A stretch of DNA of 61,789 nucleotides, taken from positions 1-61,789 of the forward strand of contig JAUXIJ010000008.1 of the NCBI GenBank assembly GCA_030621085.1, read 5' to 3'. The notes beneath the pieces were generated by a model, which did no database searches, was not told where the DNA came from, and saw only the letters and a program-made list of their open reading frames with translations. The translations under genes were made by a program, and so were the position numbers. Positions 24,738-33,188 of the stretch are shown piece after piece; the stretch's first letter is position 1; each line of letters opens with the position of its first letter. The DNA comes from Candidatus Cloacimonadota bacterium. Lineage in GTDB: Bacteria; Cloacimonadota; Cloacimonadia; Cloacimonadales; TCS61.

Positions 24738-27458
24738 TTAATCAATTATTGCAGCTTGTGCTGCTGCCAGTCTGGCAATGGGTATACGATAAGGTGAACA
24801 ACTTACATAGTTCATGCCTACTTTATGACAAAACTTAACCGAACTCGGTTCTCCACCATGCTCGCCACAGATTCCAACTTTTAGATCCGGTCTGGCAGAA
24901 CGTCCTTTTCTGGTACCCATTTCCACCAATTGACCAACGCCTGTTTGATCGAGGATCTGAAATGGATCATGTTCAAGGATTCCTTTTTTAATATAAATAG
25001 GAAGAAATTTACCGGCATCATCACGGCTGTAGCCGAAGGTCATCTGTGTGAGATCGTTTGTACCAAAGCTGAAAAATTCTGCGTCTTTGGCAATTTCATC
25101 AGCTGTAAGAGCTGCACGCGGTATCTCGATCATAGTACCCACCAAGTAGTCGATATTATCATTTCTTTCCGCAAAAACCTGTTCCGCAGTTTTACGAACA
25201 ATATCTTCCTGCATTTTGTATTCACTGGCAGTACCAATAAGCGGGATCATGATCTCTGGTTTTGTTTCGATGCCTTTTGCTTTCAAATTCAGTGCGGCTT
25301 CTATAATTGCTCTGGTTTGCATTTCGGTGATCTCTGGATATGTATTACCCAAACGGCATCCTCTGTGTCCCAGCATCGGGTTGAATTCACTTAGTGATTC
25401 CACTCGTGCTTTCACTTCTGCTGATGAGATATTAAGCTCATCTGCCATCTCTTTCTGACCCTTTTCATCGTGAGGTACAAATTCGTGCAAAGGCGGGTCT
25501 AACAAGCGTATCGTGACAGGTAAACCTTCCATTGCTTCAAAAATTCCTTCGAAATCGTTTCTTTGAATTGGAAGAAGTTTATCCAGAGCTTTCCTGCGTC
25601 CTTTTTCATCTTTTGCCAAGATCATTTCACGTACTGCTTTTATCCTGTCACCTTCAAAGAACATATGCTCTGTTCGGCAAAGACCTATTCCCTGAGCACC
25701 AAAATTACGTGCAACTTTTGAATCGTGGGGAGTATCGGCATTTGTACGTACGCCAAGTTTTGTATACTTATCGCAGAGATCCATAAGTTCACCAAAATAT
25801 CCACTTAGTTCAGCGCTTTTTGTTTCTACTTTTCCTTTATAAACTTCTCCTGTTGAGCCGTTCAAAGATATCCAGTCGCCTTCTTTGAAAACTTTTCCAT
25901 CTGAAGTTAAGGTTCTCTCTTTGTAATCAATTTGAATTGATCCAGCCCCGGAAACACAGCATTTACCCATTCCACGGGCAACAACAGCAGCGTGAGACGT
26001 CATTCCACCTTTTGCCGTTAGAATACCTTTTGCTACGTTCATACCACGCAGGTCTTCGGGAGAAGTTTCAATTCTTGCAAGAATAACATGCTTGTCATCG
26101 TCAGCCCATTTCTCAGCTTCATCGGCAAAGAAAACAAGTTGACCTGTGGCAGCTCCGGGAGAAGCGGGAAGACCTTTAGCAATTACTTCTGCTTTTTTTA
26201 TGGCTTCTGTGTCGAATACAGGATGAAGAAGCTCGTCGAGTTTATTAGCTTCCAGACGTAGTAATGCGGTTTTTTCATCGATCATTCCTTCTTTAAGCAT
26301 GTCTATGCTCATCTTTACCATAGCTACGCCGGTACGCTTGCCATTCCTGGTTTGTAATATCCAGAGTTTTCTATCCTGAATTGTGAATTCAAGATCCTGC
26401 ATGTCACGATAATGATTTTCCAATTTAGTTTCGATCTTGCAAAGTTCTTTGTAAAGATTAGGCATTGTTTCTTCCAGGGAAGGAAATTTATTTTTTCGAT
26501 CTGCTTCGGAAACTTTAGCGAGTTCTGCCCATCTGCGTGAACCTTCCAGGGTGATCTGTTGTGGGGTTCTGATACCTGCAACTACATCTTCACCCTGAGC
26601 ATCGATCAGGTATTCTCCGTTAAAAATATCTTCACCTGTAGCAGCATCCCGCGTGAAGGCAACACCGGTGGCGGAGTTTAAGCCCATGTTTCCATAAACC
26701 ATTGCCTGAACGTTAACAGCAGTACCCCATTCTTCCGGAATGCTATTTATTTTTCGATAATAGATCGCTCTTTCTGTATTCCAGCTATCGAAAACGGCAA
26801 AAACCGCACCCCATAGTTGGGTCCATGGATCTTCAGGAAAATCATGCCCGGTGGTGTTCTTGATCGCTATTTTAAATCTTTTAACCAGATCTTTAAGATC
26901 ATCCGAACTTAAGTCGGTATCATTGATAATACCTTTCTGCTTTTTCACTTTATCGATGATCACTTCGAAAGGATCGTGTTCTTCTTTGGATGCAGGTTTC
27001 ATTCCCAAAACTACATCACCATACATTTGAACAAAACGGCGGTATGAATCCCATGCAAAACGATCATTACCAGATTTTTTTGCCAATCCTTCCACTGCTT
27101 TGTCGTTCAAGCCAAGGTTAAGAACTGTATCCATCATTCCCGGCATGGAAACTCTGGCACCTGAACGAACAGAAACAAGACAGGGATTTTCTTTATCGCC
27201 AAATTTCGTCCCCATTATTTTTTCAATATTCTCGATTCCAGTTGCAACTTCACTTTTTAATAATTCCTTTAATTTGTTTTTTCCAAACTCGTTATATGCT
27301 GTACAGACTTCTGTAGTGATAGTAAAACCAGGAGGAACAGGAACTCCAACAAGATTCATCTCTGCCAGGTTTGCACCCTTTCCACCAAGAAGGTTTTTCA
27401 TTTCTGTTTTTCCTTCAGCTTTACCATCTCCAAACAAGTAAACTCTTTTTTTACACAT
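24738..27458 (-). CDS. ppdK: Pyruvate, phosphate dikinase (906 aa)
   Basis: Interconverts pyruvate + ATP + Pi and phosphoenolpyruvate + AMP + PPi, a central step of glycolysis or gluconeogenesis in many anaerobes. It is full length for the family. The N-terminal ATP-grasp nucleotide domain begins LFGDGKAEGKTEMKNLLGGK and includes SVRSGARVSMPGMMDTVLNL. The swivelling phosphohistidine domain has GGMTSHAAVVARGMGK with the catalytic His. The C-terminal PEP/pyruvate TIM barrel has FSFGTNDLTQMTFGYSRDD and the catalytic Cys in GICGEHGGEPSS. AAGGAG lies before the ATG and a terminator follows, so it is single-gene. It is divergent from the polysaccharide operon. Confidence 0.97.
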   Translation of the reverse strand: MCKKRVYLFGDGKAEGKTEMKNLLGGKGANLAEMNLVGVPVPPGFTITTEVCTAYNEFGKNKLKELLKSEVATGIENIEKIMGTKFGDKENPCLVSVRSGARVSMPGMMDTVLNLGLNDKAVEGLAKKSGNDRFAWDSYRRFVQMYGDVVLGMKPASKEEHDPFEVIIDKVKKQKGIINDTDLSSDDLKDLVKRFKIAIKNTTGHDFPEDPWTQLWGAVFAVFDSWNTERAIYYRKINSIPEEWGTAVNVQAMVYGNMGLNSATGVAFTRDAATGEDIFNGEYLIDAQGEDVVAGIRTPQQITLEGSRRWAELAKVSEADRKNKFPSLEETMPNLYKELCKIETKLENHYRDMQDLEFTIQDRKLWILQTRNGKRTGVAMVKMSIDMLKEGMIDEKTALLRLEANKLDELLHPVFDTEAIKKAEVIAKGLPASPGAATGQLVFFADEAEKWADDDKHVILARIETSPEDLRGMNVAKGILTAKGGMTSHAAVVARGMGKCCVSGAGSIQIDYKERTLTSDGKVFKEGDWISLNGSTGEVYKGKVETKSAELSGYFGELMDLCDKYTKLGVRTNADTPHDSKVARNFGAQGIGLCRTEHMFFEGDRIKAVREMILAKDEKGRRKALDKLLPIQRNDFEGIFEAMEGLPVTIRLLDPPLHEFVPHDEKGQKEMADELNISSAEVKARVESLSEFNPMLGHRGCRLGNTYPEITEMQTRAIIEAALNLKAKGIETKPEIMIPLIGTASEYKMQEDIVRKTAEQVFAERNDNIDYLVGTMIEIPRAALTADEIAKDAEFFSFGTNDLTQMTFGYSRDDAGKFLPIYIKKGILEHDPFQILDQTGVGQLVEMGTRKGRSARPDLKVGICGEHGGEPSSVKFCHKVGMNYVSCSPYRIPIARLAAAQAAIID

Positions 27459-27634
27459 TTTATATCTCCTTAATTTATTCTACTTAAAAGAATTATGAAT
27501 ACGATAAGAGACAATAATTCTATGAGCTAAATCCTTCTAATTCCAAATATCTGTCAACCAAAATAGTAATTTCTTCAGCATTGGTAAATATTACAAAATC
27601 TAAGTGGACAAATTACAATAAAAAATAATATTGT

Positions 27635-27664
27635 TTAACAAATGGAGGTTAATCAGATTATAAT
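27635..27664 (+). promoter_or_regulatory. Sigma-70-type promoter of the polysaccharide operon
   Basis: TTAACA (27635-27640), an 18-nt spacer, then a perfect TATAAT (27659-27664). It lies ~55 bp before the TTG start of the first operon gene and its GGGAGG ribosome site. It is inside the 260-bp divergent gap with ppdK. Confidence 0.55.
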
Positions 27665-27718
27665 AAACAGAAGAAACAATGTTTAATTTGTTTATTAAAA
27701 AAGTATCCGGGAGGAAAT

Positions 27719-29434
27719 TTGATAGCAGTTTATATCGATAGTGGTCTGCAACGGTTCAATAAAAAGATTCGATATACCTGTAATTTCCTTTTTAAAACTT
27801 TGGGTTATGAGTTCAAATTCATTTCCCGTATCGAGCAACTTCTTGATAATGATATACTGTTCTTTTATGGATTAATAGAACCTACTGCAAAAGAATCGTA
27901 TATTCTGGCTATAAATAAGATAATGTTTTTTATACCAGCGGAAACAGATCTTCTGGAACCAGGAAGATTGAGCCTGCAGGATGTTAAAGATTATACGCGT
28001 GAAACAAAACTTATCCAGAAAATCCCCATTATATCGAAAAATGAAATTAAAGTACCTTTACAATATTCAAAACAGAAAGATCTATTCTATGGAATTTTTA
28101 AATTTGATCTTATAGGCAATTTATTCTTCAGTCTTTCTGGTTACGATGAATTAAAATGCGAAGAAAAAGATAAGCATAACCGAGTTCCAGATATGGAAAT
28201 ATCTTTTTTGAAATTCCAATTTACACCCTATGTTAATGTTTTGTTATGGCTTGTAGATAATTGCATTGGAGATGCAATAAGCGAAATGGATAACTACTTT
28301 ATTATAAAGAAAGAACTTTGGCCAGGAGCGGAATCGTTGGCAGTATCCTTCTCTCATAATATTAATAAGCTGCGAAAATGGAATTTTACATCTATATTTA
28401 AAAGTTCATTTGAAGATATTATAGTGATTTATAAAATAGAATATTTTATAAATAATTTCATAAGCAAACTGAAGTATATTCTTACGAATATCGAAGAATA
28501 CTGGACTTTTGATGTTATTGAGGAATTAGAAAACCATCACCAGATTAGAAGTACAATGTTCTGGGGAACAGAATCATATACGAATTATGATATTGATTAT
28601 GATATCAAAGATAATGAGGTTTACAAGGAATTGATAAGCAATTTTAACAAGGGAAACGAAATTGCGTTATTAGCTTCTTATAATTCTTCCAGAAGCGATA
28701 TCCTGGAAAGACAGAAAGATAAAATATTACGTCTTGTAGATATAGAGAAACTTGGTATTCGTCATAATCATCACAGGTATGATATGGAAATTACTGCTGA
28801 ATTCCATAAAAAGAATGGTTTTATGTATGATTCATCCAGAGGTTTTTTGCATAGGAACGGCTTTAAATACGGGATAGGTTTTCCATACTATTTGCATTCC
28901 GAAAGTACATCAGGTTCTAACAATAACATATGCTTGGAAATTCCCAGAATATTTACCGATTCTACTTTAAAATTATCAAAAACAAAACTTGTTTCTTTCG
29001 AAAGAACACAAGCAATTATTGATGAATTACTACTGTCAGTTACGTCTGTTAACGGTTTATTAACCTTTAATTTCTCGAGTTCCAATTTTGCGGATATTCC
29101 TTATAATAAAGAATTATTTTCTTATATTCTTGACGAAATGAAGCCCAAGAATGTGTTTGCAGCAACATTTATGGAAATTGCAGAATGGTGGAAAAAACGT
29201 GAAAGCATTGAAATCACAGAAATGGAAAACGGTGTATCAGTGTATTTTCCTGATAAAATAGGAAAGTTTTCCCTTTCGCTTATGGGTAAATATGAAATGA
29301 CTAAAACTGTGGAAGTTGATTCAAAAATAGAGGGTTCGATGCTTGTGTTTACCAATGTTCTGCCCAATACAAAAGTAGATATTACACTCAGGAAAACGGA
29401 AAAAAAAGAGAGTCCTGAAGGATTTGTTTCTTGA
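27719..29434 (+). CDS. Polysaccharide-deacetylase-fold protein, catalytically degenerate (571 aa)
   Basis: First gene of the polysaccharide operon; TTG start with GGGAGG 5 nt upstream. The C-terminal ~370 residues resemble large NodB-fold proteins found in surface-glycan clusters: LAVSFSHNINKLRKW where relatives have THDVDxLxxW, then IALLASYNSSRSD where they have IGLHxSY, GIRHNHHRYDM, and NGFMYDSSRGF. The metal-binding Asp pair is replaced by Asn (NIN) and the His of motif 2 by Leu, so deacetylase activity is doubtful. The N-terminal ~190 residues are an associated domain of unknown role. It may act as a scaffold or glycan-binding protein. Its stop overlaps the next start (TTGA). Confidence 0.65.
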   Translation: MIAVYIDSGLQRFNKKIRYTCNFLFKTLGYEFKFISRIEQLLDNDILFFYGLIEPTAKESYILAINKIMFFIPAETDLLEPGRLSLQDVKDYTRETKLIQKIPIISKNEIKVPLQYSKQKDLFYGIFKFDLIGNLFFSLSGYDELKCEEKDKHNRVPDMEISFLKFQFTPYVNVLLWLVDNCIGDAISEMDNYFIIKKELWPGAESLAVSFSHNINKLRKWNFTSIFKSSFEDIIVIYKIEYFINNFISKLKYILTNIEEYWTFDVIEELENHHQIRSTMFWGTESYTNYDIDYDIKDNEVYKELISNFNKGNEIALLASYNSSRSDILERQKDKILRLVDIEKLGIRHNHHRYDMEITAEFHKKNGFMYDSSRGFLHRNGFKYGIGFPYYLHSESTSGSNNNICLEIPRIFTDSTLKLSKTKLVSFERTQAIIDELLLSVTSVNGLLTFNFSSSNFADIPYNKELFSYILDEMKPKNVFAATFMEIAEWWKKRESIEITEMENGVSVYFPDKIGKFSLSLMGKYEMTKTVEVDSKIEGSMLVFTNVLPNTKVDITLRKTEKKESPEGFVS

Positions 29435-30693
29435 AAAATCTATTGATGTTCGCCTATTTTTATCCTCCTTTGGGAGGACCAGGAGTTCAGCGTCCTGTTA
29501 AACTTATTAAATATTTGGATCGGAATAATTGGAAAACCGATGTGATCACTGTAAAGGATATTATGTTCCATTCCAGCGATGATCAACTTGCTGCGGAAGA
29601 TATGGCAGAAAAAGTGATTAGAACTGGGTCACTCGATCTAATGTCGTTTCTGGGGAAAATGAAAAAAGGATCAGATAGATCAAAAGTATATTTTGGTACT
29701 CCCGAAAAGTATAAAAAAGTCATTAGAAACCTTTTCCCGATAGATGATAAAATTGGCTGGTTGCCTTATGCAAAAAAAGCTGGTCGACAACTGCTGAAAA
29801 CAAAAAGATATAATGCCATTATGGCTACGATAGGTCCGTATACCAGCGGGTTGGCTGCATACAAATTAAGCAGGCAATACAAAATTCCACTGATTATAGA
29901 TTACAGGGATCATTGGACGATGAATCCTTATATTAAGTTCATCACGCCATTTCATAAAAGGATTTCAGAAAATTGGGAAAAAAGAATTTTAAAACATGCA
30001 TCGGTTATTACTACGGTAAGCAAAACCATGAAATCTGATTTGCTGCAAAAGTTTGGTTCTCAGCTTTTATCAAAGATCAAGGTGATGTACAACGGTTGGG
30101 ATGAAGAAGATTTCAGCGACGTTCCTGTAAGAGAAAAGACAAAAAAAATAATTATCCGATATATTGGAAACTTCTACGGACATCGCACACCTAAATTTTT
30201 CATTCAAGCGTTAGAAAATTTGAAATATAATGGTAGTTTACCAGAAGATATTCAGATAGATTTTATTGGAAATTATTATCATGATACAGCGGATATTTTA
30301 AAAAACACAAAAATATCAGAAAACATAAATATCATTCCTCAAGTAAATCATAAAAAATCTAATGAATTATTAATGAATTGTGATGGTCTTCTATTATTTG
30401 TTGCAACCCACAAAGGTAAAGGTGTTCTTACTGGTAAGTTATTTGAATACCTGCGAAGCGGAAAAGAGATACTGGCTATGATACCTCCTGATGGGGAAGC
30501 AGCAGAAATCTTAAAACATTACAATTACAGATTCATTACGTCGATGGAAAATACAAAAGAAATTGAAGAACAATTTATTGAATTCTATAAAAGTATAAAA
30601 ACAAACAGGAATATTAATAATAAAATTCCTGCGGAATATAATCGAAATAATCAAACTAAAGAATTTATTTCCTTTGTGGAAGGTCGACTTTGA
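29431..30693 (+). CDS. GT4-family glycosyltransferase (420 aa)
   Basis: The N-terminus MKNLLMFAYFYPPLGGPGVQ matches the WbuB/WcaI-like group of GT4 enzymes (the glycine loop after YFYPP). A donor domain follows, with IIRYIGNFYGHRTPKFFIQA and GKLFEYLRSGKEILAMIPPDGE, the E-containing donor-binding segment. It should add one sugar to a lipid-linked repeat unit on the cytoplasmic face. TTG start overlapping the previous stop as TTGA, with AAGGA 8 nt upstream. No membrane segment is obvious. Confidence 0.8.
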   Translation: MKNLLMFAYFYPPLGGPGVQRPVKLIKYLDRNNWKTDVITVKDIMFHSSDDQLAAEDMAEKVIRTGSLDLMSFLGKMKKGSDRSKVYFGTPEKYKKVIRNLFPIDDKIGWLPYAKKAGRQLLKTKRYNAIMATIGPYTSGLAAYKLSRQYKIPLIIDYRDHWTMNPYIKFITPFHKRISENWEKRILKHASVITTVSKTMKSDLLQKFGSQLLSKIKVMYNGWDEEDFSDVPVREKTKKIIIRYIGNFYGHRTPKFFIQALENLKYNGSLPEDIQIDFIGNYYHDTADILKNTKISENINIIPQVNHKKSNELLMNCDGLLLFVATHKGKGVLTGKLFEYLRSGKEILAMIPPDGEAAEILKHYNYRFITSMENTKEIEEQFIEFYKSIKTNRNINNKIPAEYNRNNQTKEFISFVEGRL

Positions 30694-31790
30694 GAAAGAT
30701 CAAACTTCTTCATATTCAGCTTTTACCTTTGCTCTCTGGTGCGCAGAATATGATGTTAAATTTGCTTAAGGGTTTGGATAATAATAAATACGAAATCTAT
30801 GTTTTGTCCAAACCGGGAGGATCTTTAATTGAAGAAATAAAAAATAATAACTTTCATCATATTCCTTTAAATTCTTTACGAAGGAATTTATCCTTTTGGG
30901 ATATTATTGCTTTCATCGGTTTGATCAGGATTTTCAGGAAGTACGGGTTTGATATTGTTCATACTCATTCGTCTAAAACGGGTTTTTTAGGTAGAATTGC
31001 AGGTCGATTTGCCAGAGTACCAAAAATAATTCATACAGTTCATGGCTTTCCGTTTCATCAATTCCAACCACGATACGTTCAAAAATTCTATCAGATGATG
31101 GAACACCTTGCTTCACGGTTTTGTGATAAAGTAGTTTTTGTAAATAATAGCGAACGAGAACTGACAATAGCAAAAAAAATTGTTTCTCCCAATAAAGCTC
31201 TAACAATTTATAATGGCATAGAAATTCCGGATATTAAAAAACTAAAATCAACCAAGAAGACGGACAATTTTGTGATTGGAAGCGTACTTCGATTCTGGAA
31301 GCAGAAGAATGTGATAAATACGGTGAAAGTGGCAATAAAAGTATGTCAGGTAAATAGTAAAATCAACTTTGTTTTTATTGGAGATGGAGAACATTTCGAT
31401 ATTTGTAAGCAGATGATAAAAGAAGCGGAATTGGATAAGAGAATATTGCTTCCCGGTTGGCAGAACAATATATTGGATTGGCTCATCGGCTTTGATGTGT
31501 TTCTTCTTTTTTCCAAATGGGAAGGATTACCTATCTCGATTTTAGAGGCAATGTCAGTTGGTTTACCCATAGTTGCATCTGATATTAAAGGAAATAATGA
31601 ACTGGTTAATAGCAGGAATGGATACCTGATTCCTGTGAATGATATTGACAAGTTAACTAAAGTTTTATTTAGTCTTCCTGATAAAAAGAATGTATTGATT
31701 AAATTGGGTGATGAATCCTTGAAAATTATAAAAGAAAAATTTAATATTCACAACTTTATTAGTGGATATGAAGAAATTTATGAGTTATGA
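30690..31790 (+). CDS. GT4-family glycosyltransferase (366 aa)
   Basis: A classic GT4 enzyme: MRKIKLLHIQLLPLLSGAQN at the N-terminus, DIVHTHSSKTGFLGRIAGR (typical H-S-K-x-G motif), IIHTVHGFPFH, and the E-x7-E signature in FSKWEGLPISILEAMSVG. TTG start overlapping the previous stop (TTGA), with GGAAGG 6 nt upstream. It sits directly before the initiating sugar transferase, whose start overlaps its stop (ATGA). Likely adds an early sugar of the repeat unit. Confidence 0.87.
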   Translation: MRKIKLLHIQLLPLLSGAQNMMLNLLKGLDNNKYEIYVLSKPGGSLIEEIKNNNFHHIPLNSLRRNLSFWDIIAFIGLIRIFRKYGFDIVHTHSSKTGFLGRIAGRFARVPKIIHTVHGFPFHQFQPRYVQKFYQMMEHLASRFCDKVVFVNNSERELTIAKKIVSPNKALTIYNGIEIPDIKKLKSTKKTDNFVIGSVLRFWKQKNVINTVKVAIKVCQVNSKINFVFIGDGEHFDICKQMIKEAELDKRILLPGWQNNILDWLIGFDVFLLFSKWEGLPISILEAMSVGLPIVASDIKGNNELVNSRNGYLIPVNDIDKLTKVLFSLPDKKNVLIKLGDESLKIIKEKFNIHNFISGYEEIYEL

Positions 31791-33163
31791 GTAATAGATT
31801 AAAAAAAGTAATCTTGGTAATTGGTGATATAATAGTTCTTTATTGCACACTATATCTTACCTTATTAGTGCGTTATACTCAAATACCAAGTTTGAAATTG
31901 TGGATGGATCATTTCTATCCCTTTTCTATTATTATAGTAATATGGATTATAATATTTTACATTTCGGAACTTTATAATTTAAGTTATGCAATCAGTAATT
32001 GGCATTTCTTCAGGTTATCACTACGAAGTTTTATTGCTGGTGGAGTGATTTCATCACTATTCTTTTATCTTGTGCCAGGTATTAAAATAGCTCCCAAAAC
32101 AAATCTATTAGTATTTGTCATAATGTTCACTTTTTTGTTTTTTCTGTGGAGACATTTTTTCAACTGGTCGTTGAAATCATATTTGCCAAAAGATATATTG
32201 GGAATTATTGGATATAATAATCAGGTTGAGAATCTGATAACAGAACTGATACAGAAACCACATCTGGGATTTAATATTTCTTTTATTATAATACACACAA
32301 GAGAGGGAAAAGATTCTTTAAAGAAAAATAAAAACAATATCCCAATCTACTATGATGTGAATGAATTAAAGAATCTAATTATTAAGTACAAAGCATCCAC
32401 TTTGATTTTAGCTAGTGATCCTGTGAAATCAAAACATCTCAGCTCGATTCTTTTTGATTGTTTGCCATTAAAACTTAACTATATAAATTTATCGCGTTTT
32501 TATGAGGATATAACAGGAAAAATACCTGTAGATATTATTAATAAAGTATGGTTTTTAGAAAATTTAAGCGAAGGTAATAAAAATATATATGACTTTACAA
32601 AACGAATCTTTGAAATTATATTATCTTCAATTATCTTACTTGTCACTTTTCCATTCTGGATCATAATTAGCTTGATTATAAAACTGGAAAGTAAGGGAAG
32701 TATTTTTTTTAAACAGTTGAGGATTGGTCAAAACGACAGCCAATTTGTGATGATAAAATTCCGGACTATGTACACAAATGGTAATGATTATTCACCTACA
32801 GAAGAAAACGATAGCAGGATTACAAGCTTTGGATCTTTTCTTAGAAAATCCAGGATAGATGAATTGCCTCAGATAATTAACGTTTTAAAAGGAGAAATGA
32901 GTTTCGTGGGACCACGTCCCGAACGATCTGAACTGGCTACTGAACTAGAGAAAAGGATACCATTTTATAATGAAAGAATGCTTGTTAAACCTGGAATTAC
33001 AGGATGGGATCAAATCTCAAGTGAGTATCACTCACCATCCTATGAGGACAGTTTAAAAAAACTACAATATGATCTGTTCTATATTAAAAACCGTTCAGTT
33101 TATCTGGATATTTCCATAATTCTTAAAACGATAAGCACCGTACTCACCAAATCGGGCAGGTGA
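31787..33163 (+). CDS. Initiating polyprenyl-phosphate sugar-1-phosphate transferase (WcaJ/WbaP-like, 458 aa)
   Basis: Starts repeat-unit synthesis by moving a sugar-1-phosphate from a UDP-sugar to undecaprenyl phosphate in the inner membrane. Four N-terminal membrane helices (residues ~5-120) and a Rossmann-like cytosolic domain (GIIGYNNQVENLI) precede a re-entrant helix near residue 285. The catalytic bacterial sugar transferase domain follows: FKQLRIGQNDSQFVMIKFRT, KSRIDELPQIINVLKGEMSF, VGPRPERSE and KPGITGWDQI. These are the hallmark motifs, including the Asp-Glu of DEL. It overlaps the previous stop (ATGA). The sugar cannot be read from the sequence. Confidence 0.92.
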   Translation: MSNRLKKVILVIGDIIVLYCTLYLTLLVRYTQIPSLKLWMDHFYPFSIIIVIWIIIFYISELYNLSYAISNWHFFRLSLRSFIAGGVISSLFFYLVPGIKIAPKTNLLVFVIMFTFLFFLWRHFFNWSLKSYLPKDILGIIGYNNQVENLITELIQKPHLGFNISFIIIHTREGKDSLKKNKNNIPIYYDVNELKNLIIKYKASTLILASDPVKSKHLSSILFDCLPLKLNYINLSRFYEDITGKIPVDIINKVWFLENLSEGNKNIYDFTKRIFEIILSSIILLVTFPFWIIISLIIKLESKGSIFFKQLRIGQNDSQFVMIKFRTMYTNGNDYSPTEENDSRITSFGSFLRKSRIDELPQIINVLKGEMSFVGPRPERSELATELEKRIPFYNERMLVKPGITGWDQISSEYHSPSYEDSLKKLQYDLFYIKNRSVYLDISIILKTISTVLTKSGR

Positions 33164-33188
33164 TAAAAATTCAAATGATGGAGTATTT

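Noticed and set aside
24480..24797. 105-codon plus-strand ORF upstream of ppdK's end
   Set aside because: It runs through tRNA-Pro(CGG) and the ppdK terminator; no ribosome site or family match.
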